This document shows positions 1 to 10,215 of a stretch of DNA of 64,000 bases, piece by piece. A program made the position numbers and the translations under genes. The notes beneath the pieces were generated by a model. It did no database searches. It worked only from the letters and a program-made list of their open reading frames with translations, and was not told where the DNA came from. Each line of letters begins with the position of its first letter. Within the stretch, counting starts at the first letter, position 1. Source of the DNA: Streptomyces iconiensis (lineage in GTDB: Bacteria; Actinomycetota; Actinomycetes; Streptomycetales; Streptomycetaceae). The DNA is taken from assembly GCF_028657195.3 (NCBI RefSeq), contig NZ_JANCPR020000036.1, forward strand, positions 1 to 64,000, given 5' to 3'.

Positions 1-45
1 ACCCAACTCCAAGGCTGGTCCCGATACGGCCGGGGGAGTCCAGAG

Positions 46-203
46 GGGGCGGAGCCCCTTTTGGCGGGGGGATTGCCGGGGGGCGGAGCCCCCCGACGCC
101 CGGCCGGCGAGGCCAACGGGGGCAAGGGGGCGAAGCCCCCATAGTGAACGGAAACTGGCTTCAAATCACAGGAACAACAACAGGGGCACGGGGCGAAGCC
201 CCG
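46..203. repeat. Four GGGGC-GRA-GCCCC hairpins in series
   Basis: Four short perfect hairpins with a GGA or GAA loop lie at 46-58, 78-94, 126-140 and 189-203, with stems of 5 to 7 G:C pairs. The last ends six bases before the stop codon of the leftward exporter gene and can terminate it. GC-stem hairpins without a U tract are common streptomycete terminators; four in a row is more than one transcript needs. No gene is seen in the first 208 bases. Confidence 0.6.
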
Positions 204-208
204 CAAAC

Positions 209-1453
209 TCAAGTCGTCAACATCACGCCGCCATAAGACGCCGCAGCAATCACAACCCAAGAACACAACCCCAGAACGGCAACCCGCCCACCCGTACGAG
301 CCAACGACGGCAAATGCACCGCACTACCCAGCCCGAACAACGCAGCGGCGAGCAACACTTCCTGCGCCCACGCAGCCCCGTCGAGCACCGACACCGGCAC
401 CCACCCCGTGGTCCGCACGGCAACCATCACCAGGAACCCCACTACAAACAACGGCACAAGAGGCGGCCTCTTCACACCCCCAACGCCAGCCGCCCCGCCA
501 CCGGCACCAGCACCGGCCGAACCGGCACCAGCCGAGCCCACGGCGCCAGCCGAACCCACACTCTCGGCGCCAGCCAAAGCCCCGGCGCCAGCCGAACGCC
601 CGGCGCGAGCGGAACGCCCGGCGCGAGCCGAACCCGCAGAAACAACGCGAGCCCGAACAACAAGCACCATCCCCGCCACCAACGGAGCCAACATCATCAC
701 ACGCAACAACTTCACCAGCACGGCCTGCTGAAGCGCATCAGGCCCGGCGGTCTGCGCGGTGGCGACAACCTGCCCGACATCATGGACCCCCGCACCGACC
801 CACCGCCCAAAGCCGGAGGCATCCAGCCCCAGCGGCTGCTGCAACAACGGCAGAACGGCGATGGCCAGGGTCCCGCACAACGTGACGAGCGCAACGGACG
901 TAGCCGTGTCTTCGGTGTCCCCCTCATAGCGGGGCCGCACCTCACTGACGGCACCGATAGCGGACGCACCGCAGATCGAGTAGCCGGTGGCGATCAGCAC
1001 AGGCTGATCGCCGGGGAGCCCCAGCTTCCGCCCCAGCCACACGGTGCCGAAGAACGTGGCGGTCACCACACCGGCAACCATGAGCACGGTGGCCCAGCCG
1101 ATACCCAGCACGTCACCAAGGCTGAGCTTCAGCCCGAGCAGCACGATTCCGACGCGCATGAGCCGTTTACCGGCCACCGTGAGGCCGGGCCGCGCGATCC
1201 CGCGTACGAGCCCACGCGTACCGGGCAGATGGGCCACGGCGATGCCGAGCACGACGGCGGCGGTCAGCATCGGCACGCCGGGTACCAGCAGATGGATGCC
1301 GGAAGCCGCGGCGACCCCGAACGCCGCGAGAGCGAGCCCGGGAAGCCTGCTGGGCTTCCGTACGGGCGCCCCGTCTCCGGGAGGAGACGCTCCGGGAGGA
1401 GACGCCGGCGCCGACCGCGCGGCCGAACGTACGCGAGCCCCGAGGAGTGCCAT
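209..1453 (-). CDS. YeiH-family putative sulfate/sulfite exporter
   Basis: A 414-residue polytopic membrane protein of the YeiH family (Cons_hypoth698, annotated as putative sulfate exporter). About ten hydrophobic segments are visible, with family-like stretches such as GYSICGASAIGAV near the middle. The ATG at 1453 overlaps the stop of the dioxygenase gene (TGATG), so translation is coupled; the frame stays open upstream only antisense to that gene. Residues about 268-328 are an odd Ala/Gly/Ser/Arg-rich loop made of short repeats, placed between membrane segments and absent from typical members. Context suggests it exports the sulfite or sulfate produced by cysteine oxidation; that role is inferred. 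Family call is firm, substrate is not. Confidence 0.85.
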   Translation of the reverse strand: MALLGARVRSAARSAPASPPGASPPGDGAPVRKPSRLPGLALAAFGVAAASGIHLLVPGVPMLTAAVVLGIAVAHLPGTRGLVRGIARPGLTVAGKRLMRVGIVLLGLKLSLGDVLGIGWATVLMVAGVVTATFFGTVWLGRKLGLPGDQPVLIATGYSICGASAIGAVSEVRPRYEGDTEDTATSVALVTLCGTLAIAVLPLLQQPLGLDASGFGRWVGAGVHDVGQVVATAQTAGPDALQQAVLVKLLRVMMLAPLVAGMVLVVRARVVSAGSARAGRSARAGRSAGAGALAGAESVGSAGAVGSAGAGSAGAGAGGGAAGVGGVKRPPLVPLFVVGFLVMVAVRTTGWVPVSVLDGAAWAQEVLLAAALFGLGSAVHLPSLARTGGRVAVLGLCSWVVIAAASYGGVMLTT

Positions 1454-2022
1454 CAGGCGTCGGCCGGCAGGTCGTAGACGCGCCGGACGCTGCTGCCGAG
1501 GCGCGATATGTCGGCGCCGTAGATGTGCAGCGAGATGGCGGTGCTGTCGCAACCGTTCCACACGCGGTGGATGTCGCCGGGCGGCGCGAAGCCGCAGACG
1601 GAGCCCTCCGGGTTGACAACGTCCTCGGTGGCGACGAGACGCGCCGTACCGCCGGGGCTCTCGGCGGGCAGCAGACGGTAGCGCCGCTCGTGTTCCTCGC
1701 CCTGGTGCACGCCGGTGACGCACCAGGAGACATGGTCATGGATGGAGGTGCGCTGCCCCGGCAGCCAGACGAGCGCGACGACGGAGAAACTCCCGTCGCC
1801 CTCGGCGTGCAGCAGGTGCTGGCGGTAGCGCTCGGGATCGCCCTCGCGCTGGGCCTCGGTGAGGAGTCCTTCGGCGCCGAGATGGGGTGCGAGCTTCTCG
1901 CCGACGAGGTACGCGGTGACGTCCGGCGGCAGTCCGCGCCCGACCGCCTCACGCACGTCCTGGACGAGGGCGTGCAGACGCTCGGTCGTACGGACGGGGT
2001 ACGGGTCAGTGGTAGCGGCCAT
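1453..2022 (-). CDS. Cysteine dioxygenase-type cupin enzyme
   Basis: A 189-residue cupin of the cysteine dioxygenase family, expected to oxidise cysteine to cysteine sulfinate with a mononuclear iron. The metal ligands fit the family: SIHDHVSWC gives His95 and His97, and PPGDIHRVWN gives His152. The frame could begin at 2058, but ATG 2022 (MAATTDPYPV) is preferred: it leaves the inverted repeat at 2051-2076 upstream instead of over the start codon, and the length matches bacterial members. It overlaps the exporter gene by one base, so enzyme and exporter form one operon. Cysteine sulfinate breaks down to pyruvate and sulfite, which would explain the pairing. Other small thiol dioxygenases cannot be excluded. 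Confidence 0.85.
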   Translation of the reverse strand: MAATTDPYPVRTTERLHALVQDVREAVGRGLPPDVTAYLVGEKLAPHLGAEGLLTEAQREGDPERYRQHLLHAEGDGSFSVVALVWLPGQRTSIHDHVSWCVTGVHQGEEHERRYRLLPAESPGGTARLVATEDVVNPEGSVCGFAPPGDIHRVWNGCDSTAISLHIYGADISRLGSSVRRVYDLPADA

Positions 2023-2050
2023 ACGGGCAGCGTGGCGACGCTGAAGTATC

Positions 2051-2076
2051 ACGTCCAACGACGGTTTCTTGGACGT
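2051..2076. promoter_or_regulatory. Inverted repeat, candidate LysR operator of the dioxygenase operon
   Basis: Perfect 8-base arms ACGTCCAA and TTGGACGT are separated by 10 bases, 29 bases before the preferred start codon of the dioxygenase. The inner TCCAA/TTGGA half-sites recur in a shorter palindrome before the LysR gene (3197-3210), which points to the adjacent LysR protein as the binder. Confidence 0.5.
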
Positions 2077-2197
2077 ACCCCGCTTCCCGCTTATGGATGG
2101 GCCCGGTCACACAGCCCGGCGACGGCCGAGAGGTCCGCGACGAGCGACGCGCGGAGGCCCACAACGAGCGCCGCGACGGGCCCCGTGAACACGGGCT

Positions 2198-2265
2198 TCA
2201 GCAACCGCCCGGCTCAACAGCCGACCCGCCTCAGCAACCGCCCGGCTCAGCAACCGACCCGGCGC
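2198..2265 (-). repeat. Stop-spanning tandem repeat at the 3' end of the LysR gene
   Basis: On the minus strand the last codons of the regulator, ending GGTTGCTGA, are followed by three further 16-17 base copies of the same segment, each ending in TGA or TTGA (2231-2246, 2214-2230, 2198-2213). The regulator stop lies inside the first copy, so the gene's tail has been multiplied into its 3' flank. Confidence 0.7.
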
Positions 2266-3152
2266 TCAGCAACGACACGCAACTCGTCGAGAACGAGCGC
2301 CGTGGCCGGTATCTCCAGGTGCTCGCGCAACACATACGCGGAGACCTGGCGCCGCGAGGCGGGGTCCAGGGCGCGGCCCGTGACCTTCTGGTGCACGAGG
2401 AAGGACAGCACGAGGCCGGGCATCATGGCGATGCCGAGCCCCTCGGCGACGAGGCTCTGCACGACGAGGTTGTCGTCGGTGGTGAACGCGATGTCCGGCG
2501 CGAAGCCCAACTCCGCGCACTCATGCAGGAAGTTGGCCCGGCAGCGCAGACAACCGGCGATCCAGCGCTCCTCGGCCAGTTCGCCGAGCTTGACGGCACG
2601 GCGCCTGGCCATCGGGTGCCCGGTGGGGAGCAGCACGGTGAGCTGGTCCTCCAGCAACGGGATCTCGACCAACTCCTCGGGCACCTGCTCGTGCAGCCCG
2701 GGATAGGTGAAGGCGAGCGTGATGTCACACTCGCCGCGCACCACCCGGCGCAGGGAGTCGGGCGGCTCGCCCTCCTGGAGTTCGATACGGACCCCGGGGT
2801 GCCGCGCGTCGAGCCCGGCGAGTGCCTCCGGCACCAAGGTGGCGCTGGCACTGGGGAACGCGCACACGCGTACCTTTCCGGCCCGCAGCCTGGTCAGCGA
2901 CGCCATCTGCTGCTGTGCCGTACTGATGGTGTCGAGGATCGTCTCGGAGTGCCGCGCCAGTGCCTCGCCGGCCTCGGTCAACCGCATACGGCGCCCGACG
3001 CGGAGGAACAGGGGCGTACCGACGGACCGTTCGAGCGCCTTCATCTGCTGGGTGATCGCGGGCTGCGTGTACCCGAGTGCACGGGCAGCGGCCGAGTACG
3101 AACCGGCGCGCACCACCTCGTGGAAGGTCTTGATGTGCCGCGAGTCGAACAT
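2247..3152 (-). CDS. LysR-family transcriptional regulator
   Basis: A 301-residue LysR-type regulator of standard length. Residues 1-60 are the winged helix-turn-helix (SYSAAARALGYTQPAITQQM is the recognition region) and the rest is the periplasmic-binding-like effector domain. ATG 3152 (MFDSRHIKTF) is chosen because the frame upstream runs through a repeat tract and gives no protein-like sequence. It lies directly before the dioxygenase-exporter operon on the same strand, with shared inverted repeats before both, so it probably controls that operon and itself. The inducer is unknown; a cysteine or sulfur metabolite is a guess from context. Confidence 0.9.
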   Translation of the reverse strand: MFDSRHIKTFHEVVRAGSYSAAARALGYTQPAITQQMKALERSVGTPLFLRVGRRMRLTEAGEALARHSETILDTISTAQQQMASLTRLRAGKVRVCAFPSASATLVPEALAGLDARHPGVRIELQEGEPPDSLRRVVRGECDITLAFTYPGLHEQVPEELVEIPLLEDQLTVLLPTGHPMARRRAVKLGELAEERWIAGCLRCRANFLHECAELGFAPDIAFTTDDNLVVQSLVAEGLGIAMMPGLVLSFLVHQKVTGRALDPASRRQVSAYVLREHLEIPATALVLDELRVVAERRVGC

Positions 3153-3196
3153 GACAGAACCATAAGCGGAATTTGGGTTGCACCGGCAGTCCCATC

Positions 3197-3210
3197 TCCA
3201 AGCTTTTGGA
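3197..3210. promoter_or_regulatory. Palindrome, candidate autoregulatory LysR site
   Basis: TCCAAGCTTTTGGA is a 14-base inverted repeat (TCCAA, 4 bases, TTGGA) 45 bases upstream of the LysR start. It shares half-sites with the longer repeat before the dioxygenase. Confidence 0.4.
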
Positions 3211-3289
3211 TCAGGACACACTCCACAGGGCTCCGGCGCCGCAAGGCGCAGAAGGACCACGAGCCGCACACACAACACGGCGCGTACAC

Positions 3290-3501
3290 ACAACAAGGCA
3301 CAAGTCCCGCAAGGGGCAAAGCACAAGCCGCAAGGCACAGGCCACAAGTCCCACAAGGCACAAGCCTTAAGACGCAAGCCCCACAAGGCACAAGGCACAA
3401 GGCACAAGCGCTACAAGACACAAGCCCTAAGGCACAAGCGGCAAGGCACAAGCCACAAGCGGCAAGGCACAAGCCGCCAGGCGCAAGCCTCAAGGCGAAG
3501 C
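3290..3501 (-). repeat. Degenerate short tandem repeat tract (AAGGCACAAG type)
   Basis: About 210 bases are filled with degenerate copies of a 7-14 base unit around GGCACAAG (minus strand CTTGTGCC). The tract begins immediately after the stop codon of the MFS gene and occupies most of the 349-base gap before the LysR gene. No gene is seen here; leftward frames give only Cys/Leu-rich low-complexity peptide. Confidence 0.75.
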
Positions 3502-5004
3502 TCACTTCCGAAGTCGCCCCGCGACCCCGACCCCCGCGAGGGCGACAACAGCGGACACGGCATAAATGGCCGTGAACGCGCCAGGCTGCGCGGCGCCGCC
3601 CCCCGCGGCACCGTGCGCCGCGTCGGCCGTGGCCGAGACGCTGACGGAGCCGCCCCCGAGGGCGGCGAACAGCGCGCCGGTGAGGGCGAGAAGCAGCACG
3701 TTGGACAGCCCGTCCGACAGCTGGAGCGCAGCGGAGTTGCGCCCGGCCTCCTCCGGCGCCGACAGCCGCAGCAGCAGCACGCTCAGGGAGGAGATCACCA
3801 GCCCCATGCCGAAGCAGCCCAGCGCCATGGCCAGCGTCAGCGTCCATACGGGTACGGACTCGATGAGCACCAGCGGGGAGTAGGCGAGGGAGAAGGCGAC
3901 CAGCGCCATGCCGCCGCGTACCAGCCGTTCCCTGTGCGCTTCCAGCCCGGCCCTGGACTGGATGAACGAGCCCAGTGCCCAGGTCGCGCCGCCCGCCGCG
4001 AGGGTGAGCCCCGCCATGGTCACCGACAGCCCGCGCTGGGTGACGAGCATCAGCGGGATGAAGCTCTCGGCGACGATGTACGAACCGGCCGCCATGCCGC
4101 GCAGCAGCACGACGGCGGGCAGGCCGCGTGCGGCGCGCAGGGTGCCGGTGGGCAGCAGCGCCCGTACGGACGGTACGAGCAGTGCGGCGCCGGCCACAGC
4201 CGGTACCAGCGCGATCAGCCGCAGGTCCTGGCTGGCGTACTGGAGGAGCCCGGCGCCGACGGCGACGGCGAGCGCGAGGCGGATGCGCCGGGTGTCGGCG
4301 GGCGGCTGGTTCTCGGCGCCCTCGGGCGGGCCGGACGCCTTGCGCTTGAGCGGCGGCAGCATCACCACGAGGGGCACGACGACGAGTACGGGGATGCCGA
4401 GGAACACCCAGCGCCAGCCGAGGTGTTCGGTGACGGTCCCGGAGATCAGCGGCCCGACGATCGCGGGAACGACCCAGGAGGCGGCGAATGCGGCCATCAC
4501 CGTGGGGCGCAGCTTCTCGGGGAACGCGCGGCTGACGGTGACGTACAGCGCGACGATCACGAGCCCGCCGCCGATGCCCTGGACGGCACGGCCGAGCACG
4601 AAGATCCACATGGTGACGGCAGTACCGGAGAGGACGAGCCCGGTCGCGAACGCGGCGATACCCGTCGCCAGCGGCGGCAACGGCCCCCGCTTGTCGCACC
4701 ATTGGCCCGAGCTGACCATGCCGACTATGGAGGTGGTGAAGAACGCGGAGAAGGCGTACGCGTAGAGCGCTATGCCGTTGAGTTCGTCGGCGGCGACCGG
4801 CATCGCCGTACCCACAGCCGTCGCCTCGAAGGCGATCAGCAGGACGACGGAGACGATGCCCAGCGTGAGCGGCCGGTAGGGCCCGGAGAGCACCGTCTCC
4901 TTACCCGTCCCGCCCTCGTACGGCGGGGCCACATCCTCGGTACGCGCACCGGACCCCGACTCATCGGCGCGCGCGCCGGTGTTCCCCTCGCCAATAGCTG
5001 CCAT
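3502..5004 (-). CDS. MFS transporter, drug-resistance type
   Basis: A 500-residue major facilitator protein with many membrane helices, probably 14 as in the DHA2 group. The loop after helix 2 carries GQWCDKRGPLP, matching the MFS GxxxDRxG signature, and GRAVQGIGGGLVIV is the usual helix 4 motif. A soluble Asp/Glu-rich leader of about 30 residues precedes helix 1. ATG 5004 (MAAIGEG) is used; a GTG three codons earlier is an alternative. The gene stands alone and faces away from the RHS locus across a 255-base gap that holds the promoters of both. Probably proton-driven efflux of an unknown compound. Confidence 0.85.
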   Translation of the reverse strand: MAAIGEGNTGARADESGSGARTEDVAPPYEGGTGKETVLSGPYRPLTLGIVSVVLLIAFEATAVGTAMPVAADELNGIALYAYAFSAFFTTSIVGMVSSGQWCDKRGPLPPLATGIAAFATGLVLSGTAVTMWIFVLGRAVQGIGGGLVIVALYVTVSRAFPEKLRPTVMAAFAASWVVPAIVGPLISGTVTEHLGWRWVFLGIPVLVVVPLVVMLPPLKRKASGPPEGAENQPPADTRRIRLALAVAVGAGLLQYASQDLRLIALVPAVAGAALLVPSVRALLPTGTLRAARGLPAVVLLRGMAAGSYIVAESFIPLMLVTQRGLSVTMAGLTLAAGGATWALGSFIQSRAGLEAHRERLVRGGMALVAFSLAYSPLVLIESVPVWTLTLAMALGCFGMGLVISSLSVLLLRLSAPEEAGRNSAALQLSDGLSNVLLLALTGALFAALGGGSVSVSATADAAHGAAGGGAAQPGAFTAIYAVSAVVALAGVGVAGRLRK

Positions 5005-5259
5005 ACCCACCAAGGTAAGGGTCAGCTCACCGCAACGGCTCCTACTCAGGGCGCGGAACGGGTTCAGCCGCTTGCCCTAGGCCGCCCACCCCGCACCTCA
5101 ACTCCCGCCCCACGCCATCCAGTTACTGCTGGTGACCAGGTGGCCACAGTTGTTACGGTCGGCGCGCAAGCACGCACGGTAGGTGAAAGGGCCGCCGGGA
5201 GCGTGCGGGGCGGGGACGGAGCCGGGTCCGGGAATCGGTCCGGGGATGGGGGGCACGGC

Positions 5260-5829
5260 ATGACGAGCCGCGACGCGGAGGAGGGCCCGCGCCCCATACA
5301 CCCCGAACCGGGGGCCGGTACGGACGGGCCACGGCCGGGCGAGGGGTACGCGGTGGAGATCAACTCACTCAAGAAGATCCTCCTCCCCATGGAGGAGTCG
5401 GTGGTCGCGGCCCGCAGGATCAAGAACGGCTGGGAGCCGATGGTCCGGCGCATCCACAACTCGGCCACGATCGACATCGTCGCCCCGGCCAAGGACATGC
5501 TGTCGTCCTGGGGCCTGGGCATGGGCCGAGTCGCCGACCGCACGGACGTCGTAGTGGAGACGCTCAGGAAGGTCATCTCCGCCTACATGCTGGCCGACCT
5601 CCTCAGCGCGAAGAACTTCTCGCCGACCGAGGACAACATCGCCAAGCTGCCCATGGGCAAGCACGGGCTTGAGGAGTGGCAGAAGGGGAACCGGCCCGAA
5701 TTCGAAACCCCACCGAGGATCACCGGCGATCCGCTCCCCGGCGGAGACATCCCCTACGGGCCGTCGAAGAAGGGCACTCAAGAGCCTTTCCCGGGCGAAG
5801 GCGGGCCGGGACAGGGGCCGATCGCATGA
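5260..5829 (+). CDS. Partner protein of RHS toxin 1
   Basis: A 189-residue mostly helical protein with no recognised family. Residues about 30-140 look like long amphipathic helices (INSLKKILLPMEESVVAARR onward), and the last 45 residues are Gly/Pro-rich and probably disordered. The gene overlaps the RHS gene by ATGA, so the two are made together. The second RHS locus has the same arrangement with a similar-sized protein (36817-37356), so this is probably a chaperone, co-secreted partner or type VII secretion-style helper; that function is inferred from position only. The frame is open far upstream, but only antisense to the MFS gene. ATG 5260 is the first sensible start. Confidence 0.75.
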   Translation: MTSRDAEEGPRPIHPEPGAGTDGPRPGEGYAVEINSLKKILLPMEESVVAARRIKNGWEPMVRRIHNSATIDIVAPAKDMLSSWGLGMGRVADRTDVVVETLRKVISAYMLADLLSAKNFSPTEDNIAKLPMGKHGLEEWQKGNRPEFETPPRITGDPLPGGDIPYGPSKKGTQEPFPGEGGPGQGPIA

Positions 5830-8800
5830 CTTCGCGGGACGCGGTGGACGCCGGCAGCGGCAGTGGCGGCGCCGGGGAGCGCATACCGCCGGGCGCCAAA
5901 CCCGGGGACGTCATCTTCGGCAACCCGTCCGATGTGGACGACCTCGTCGTCAAACTCCGCGCTTACGCGGGTGCGTTCAAGGACGGTCACGCAAAACTGG
6001 ATGTCCTCATGCTCAAGCGGTGGACGGGAGCGGCCTCGGAGGAATTCGAGGCCGCGACCAAGACACTGCCGAAGGACCTCGAATCCGCGCACACGTACTT
6101 CTCCGCCGCAGCCAACGCACTCGACTCGTACGCCGACAAACTCCGCTCGGTCCACAAGCGCGTCAAAACCGCTCATCGAGGACGCGGACGAGGCGCGGGC
6201 CGAGTCCAAGCGCTACTGGAAACGCGTCAAGACGTACAACGCGGCGCTCGAACGCGGCGACGACCCCCTGCCGGAGCGCCCGCCCGAGTCCGACCCCGGC
6301 GTGGCGGCGATGGAGTCGTGCCACCGCCGCCTCGACAGGCTGGAAGAAGAGCTTCAGTCGGTCGTCGACCCGGCGAAACGCAAGCTGGAGAAGGCTGCGG
6401 AGAAGGCCCCGAAGGGCCCGCCGGCGAACATGCTCGACAGGCCAGAAGGAAACGGGGACAAGGAATTCCTCAAGGGGTTGGGGGACTGGTACGAGGGATT
6501 CGACGGCAACGTCCGTTTCTGGGAGGAGCAAGGGCTCGGCGACGGCGCCCGCATGCGACTGGCCGGCATGAGGGACGGCGCCGCCTACGCGGTCGACAAT
6601 CCCAAGGAGTTCGCCAAGGCTGCCGCCAACTGGGAGGAATGGCAGCGCAGTCCGGTGCGCGCGTTCGGCAAGATCTCCCCCGAACTGCTGCTCTTCCTCG
6701 CGACGAGCGGCGGGAGCGGGGCCCTGACCGGCGTCCGCGCTTTCCGCACAGCCGCCCAGCGCCTGGCGGGCCGGGAAGGAGCGCTGCGCAGGAACGGCAG
6801 CGCCCGTGACCGCGCGGACGGCGAACCGGCCAAGAACGACAAGCAGCAAGGGGAACGGCAGAAGACCGGCGAACCGATCGACGTGGCGACGGGCGAGATG
6901 GTCATGTCGGCGACGAACATCGCCCTGCCCGGCGCCCTCCCCCTGACCCTCACCCGGCACTACGTCTCGGGCCACCCCTGCGGCGGCTGGTTCGGCCCCA
7001 CCTGGGCCGCGACCCTGGACCAGCGCCTCGAACTCGACGACGCGGGGATCGTCTACGTCGCCGACGACGGCATGGTGCTGACGTACCCGATCCCGGAGGC
7101 CGAGGTACCCGCCTTCCCCGTCTCCGGGCCGCGCTGGCCCCTGCTGTGGGACGGCAAGCCGGACGGCGCCATGACGGTCACGGTCCCGGAGCGCAACCGC
7201 ACCCTCCACTTCGCGCCCCTCCCGGTGAGCCGCCGGGAACTGGCACTCCAAGCGATCACGGACCGTACCGGCGAGGGCGACCGCGTCACCTTCACGTACG
7301 ACGCGGAGGGCACGCCCGTCGAGATCGCCCACTCCGGCGGCTACCGCGTGGCGGTGGACACGGACGAGGCCCTGCACCGCATCACCGCGCTGCGCCTCCT
7401 GCACGGCGAGCACCACGAGCACGGCACGCCCCTCATCTCGTACGCCTACGACGCGGCGGGGGACCTGACGGAGATCGTCAACTCCACGGGCGAGCCGCTC
7501 CGTTACCGCTACGACGACGAGCACCGCATCACCTCATGGACGGACCGCAACGGCACGTCCTTCGCGTACGTCTACGACCACCGCGGCCGGGTCCTGCGCA
7601 CGATCGGCCCGGACGGCATGATGTCGGGCCGCCTCCACTACGACCCGGCGGCCCGCACGACCCGCTACACGGACTCGCTGGGCCGCACGACGACGTACGT
7701 CTACAACGAGGCGTACAAGGTCACGTCGATCACCGACCCGCTCGGCCACACCACCCACACGGAGTGGGACGCGGCCGGCCGCCGCCCGGTGAGGACCACG
7801 GACCCGCTGGGCCGCACCACCCGCCACACGTACGACGAGGACGGCAACCTCACCGCCGTCGAACGCCCGGACGGCACGGTGACGGAGGCGACGTACGACG
7901 CCTGGGGCCTACCCCTGACGATCCGGGACCCGGGCGGAGGCGTGTGGCGCCACACCTACGACGAACGCGGCGCACGCACCTCGACGACGGACCCGGCGGG
8001 CGCGCGGACGGCGTACGCGTACGACGCGGCAGGCCACCTGTCCTCGCTCACGGACGCCCGGGGCCACACGACGAGCGTGACGACGGACGGCGCGGGTCTC
8101 CCGCTGACGCTGACCGACCCGCTGGGCCATACCACCCACGTACGCCGCGGCCCACACGGCCGCATCACGGCTCTCACCGACCCCTTGGGCCATACCACCC
8201 GCCAGGGCTGGACCATCGAGGGCAGACCCGCCTGGCGCGAAGACCCGGACGGCGCCCGCGAGACGTGGGAATGGGACGGCGAGGGCAACCTCCTCACCCA
8301 CACCGACGCAGCAGGCCACACCACGCAGTACACCCACACCCACTTCGACCTCCCCGCCACGCGCACCGACCCGGACGGCGCGTGCTACGCGTTCGCGTAC
8401 GACACCGAGTTACGCCTTGTGGGGGTCACCAACCCCCAGGGCCGCCAGTGGAGTTACGACTTCGACGCGGCGGGCCGCCTGGTCGCCGAGACGGACTTCA
8501 ACGGCGCGCAGCGTACGTACGAACTGGACGCGGCAGGCGGGCTGCTCGCCCGTACGAACGCCTGCGGCGAGACGCTGCGCTACGAACTGGACGCGCTGGG
8601 CCGCGTACAGCGGCAGCACTGCGAAGCGGACGGCGAGGTCACGACGTACGCGTACGACGCGACGGGCGCACTGACCCACACCGCGAACCCGTCGGCCTCG
8701 GTCACCCTGGACCGCGACCCCGTAGGCCGCGTCCTGACGGAGACGGTCAACGGCCGCACGGTGACGTACGCCTACGACGCAGCGGGCAACCGCACCAGCC

Positions 8801-10203
8801 GCACGACCCCGTCGGGCCACACCTCGACGTGGACATACGACGCGGCGGCCCGCCCCATGACCCTGGCGACGGAGGGCGGCGCCCTCTCCTTCACCTACGA
8901 CGCGGCGGGCCGCGAGACCCACCGCCGCCTGGGCGAACGCGCCACCCTCACCCAGCGCTGGGACCCGTCTGACCGCCTCACCCAGCAGCACATCCAGGGC
9001 CCGGACGAGCAGATCCTCCAGCACCGCGCCTACACCTACCGCCCCGACGGCTACGTCACCGAAATCCGAGAACTCACCACCGGCACCCGCCACTTCGCCC
9101 TGGACAAGGCGGGCCGCGTCACAGGTGTCCAGGCCCACGGCTGGACGGAGCGCTACGCCTACGACGCGGCAGGCAACCAGGCGGAAGCGTCAGCCCCGGC
9201 CCACCCGTCACCGGGCAAGCGGGAACACACCGGCACCCTCATCCACCGCGCCGGCCACACCCGCTACGAACACGACGCGGCAGGCCGCCTCACCCGCAAG
9301 ACCCGCCACCTCCTCAACGGCCAGACCCAGACCTGGACCTACACCTGGAGCCCCGAAGACCGCCTGACGCGGGTGGTGACACCCCAGGGCGAGGAGTGGA
9401 CGTACACCTACGACCCGCTGGGCCGCCGCCTCACCAAGTCGGGCCCTCACGCCTACGGGCTGACCTTCACCTGGGACGGCACCCGCGTAACGGAACAGAC
9501 AGCAACCGACAACACCACCCTGACCTGGGACTACACCCCAGGCACCCACCGCCCGCTAACCCAAACGACCCACGACCCCCTCCTGAAAACCTCCGAGTTC
9601 CACGCCATCGTCACGGACACGGTCGGCACCCCCACGGAACTCATCTCTGCCAACGGCCAGTTGGCCCACCACCCCCGCACCACCCTCTGGGGCACCCGCC
9701 TACCCGCCCCACCCGACACAGTGACCTGCCCCCTCCGCTACCCCGGCCAGTACGCCGACCCCGAAACGGGCCTCCACTACAACTACTTCCGCTACTACGA
9801 CCCGGAAACGGGTCGATATGTGACACCGGATCCGTTGGGGCTTGGGCCGGGGCCCAACCAACACGCGTACGCCCACAGTCCCATGACGTGGACGGACCCG
9901 TTGGGACTAAAGAAATGCACCCACTACGAGGCCACGGCAGGTGAAACACTTGAGTTTCTTAAGCCCACGCAGAAGACACGCACATGGGAGCAAGAGGCGG
10001 GGCAAGAGAGTCTCTCGAACGAGGAACTGCTCGAAGCGATACATAACCCGAGGGATGGAGACGAGATCCTCATTCTCCGTGACGGGAGACAGCTTGGAGG
10101 GCATCACAGAATTGATGAGCTGAGAAGGCGCGTGGAAGATGGAAGGATCTCACCCGACACGCCTATAAAAATCAAGTGGTACGATCCGGACGAGGATGGA
10201 TAG
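5826..10203 (+). pseudogene. RHS-repeat polymorphic toxin 1, frameshifted near 6165
   Basis: A giant RHS/YD-repeat toxin split over two frames. ATG 5826 starts a helical type VII-like leader (WTGAASEEFEAATKTL) that runs to about 6164; the helical domain continues one base further on (LIEDADEARAESKRYWKR), then a DUF6531-like region (PIDVATGEMVM), dozens of YD repeats and the RHS core end (RYVTPDPLGLGPG). Skipping one A in the run 6165-6168 gives a continuous 1458-residue protein, so a single-base insertion, or a consensus error, is likely. Unshifted, the product ends at 6809 (327 residues). The variable tail after DPLGL is about 95 residues and contains LGGHHRIDELRRRV, resembling the GHHR motif of ParB/sulfiredoxin-like nucleases. 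A TTA codon at 8410-8412 implies bldA dependence. The tail DNA has lower GC than the core. Confidence 0.8.
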
Positions 10204-10215
10204 GAGATACCAGCA

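Noticed and set aside
3178..5259. Long rightward open frame joined to the RHS1 partner gene
   Set aside because: It is antisense to the MFS gene and has Arg/Gly/His-rich composition typical of GC-rich shadow frames; only the part from 5260 is protein-like.
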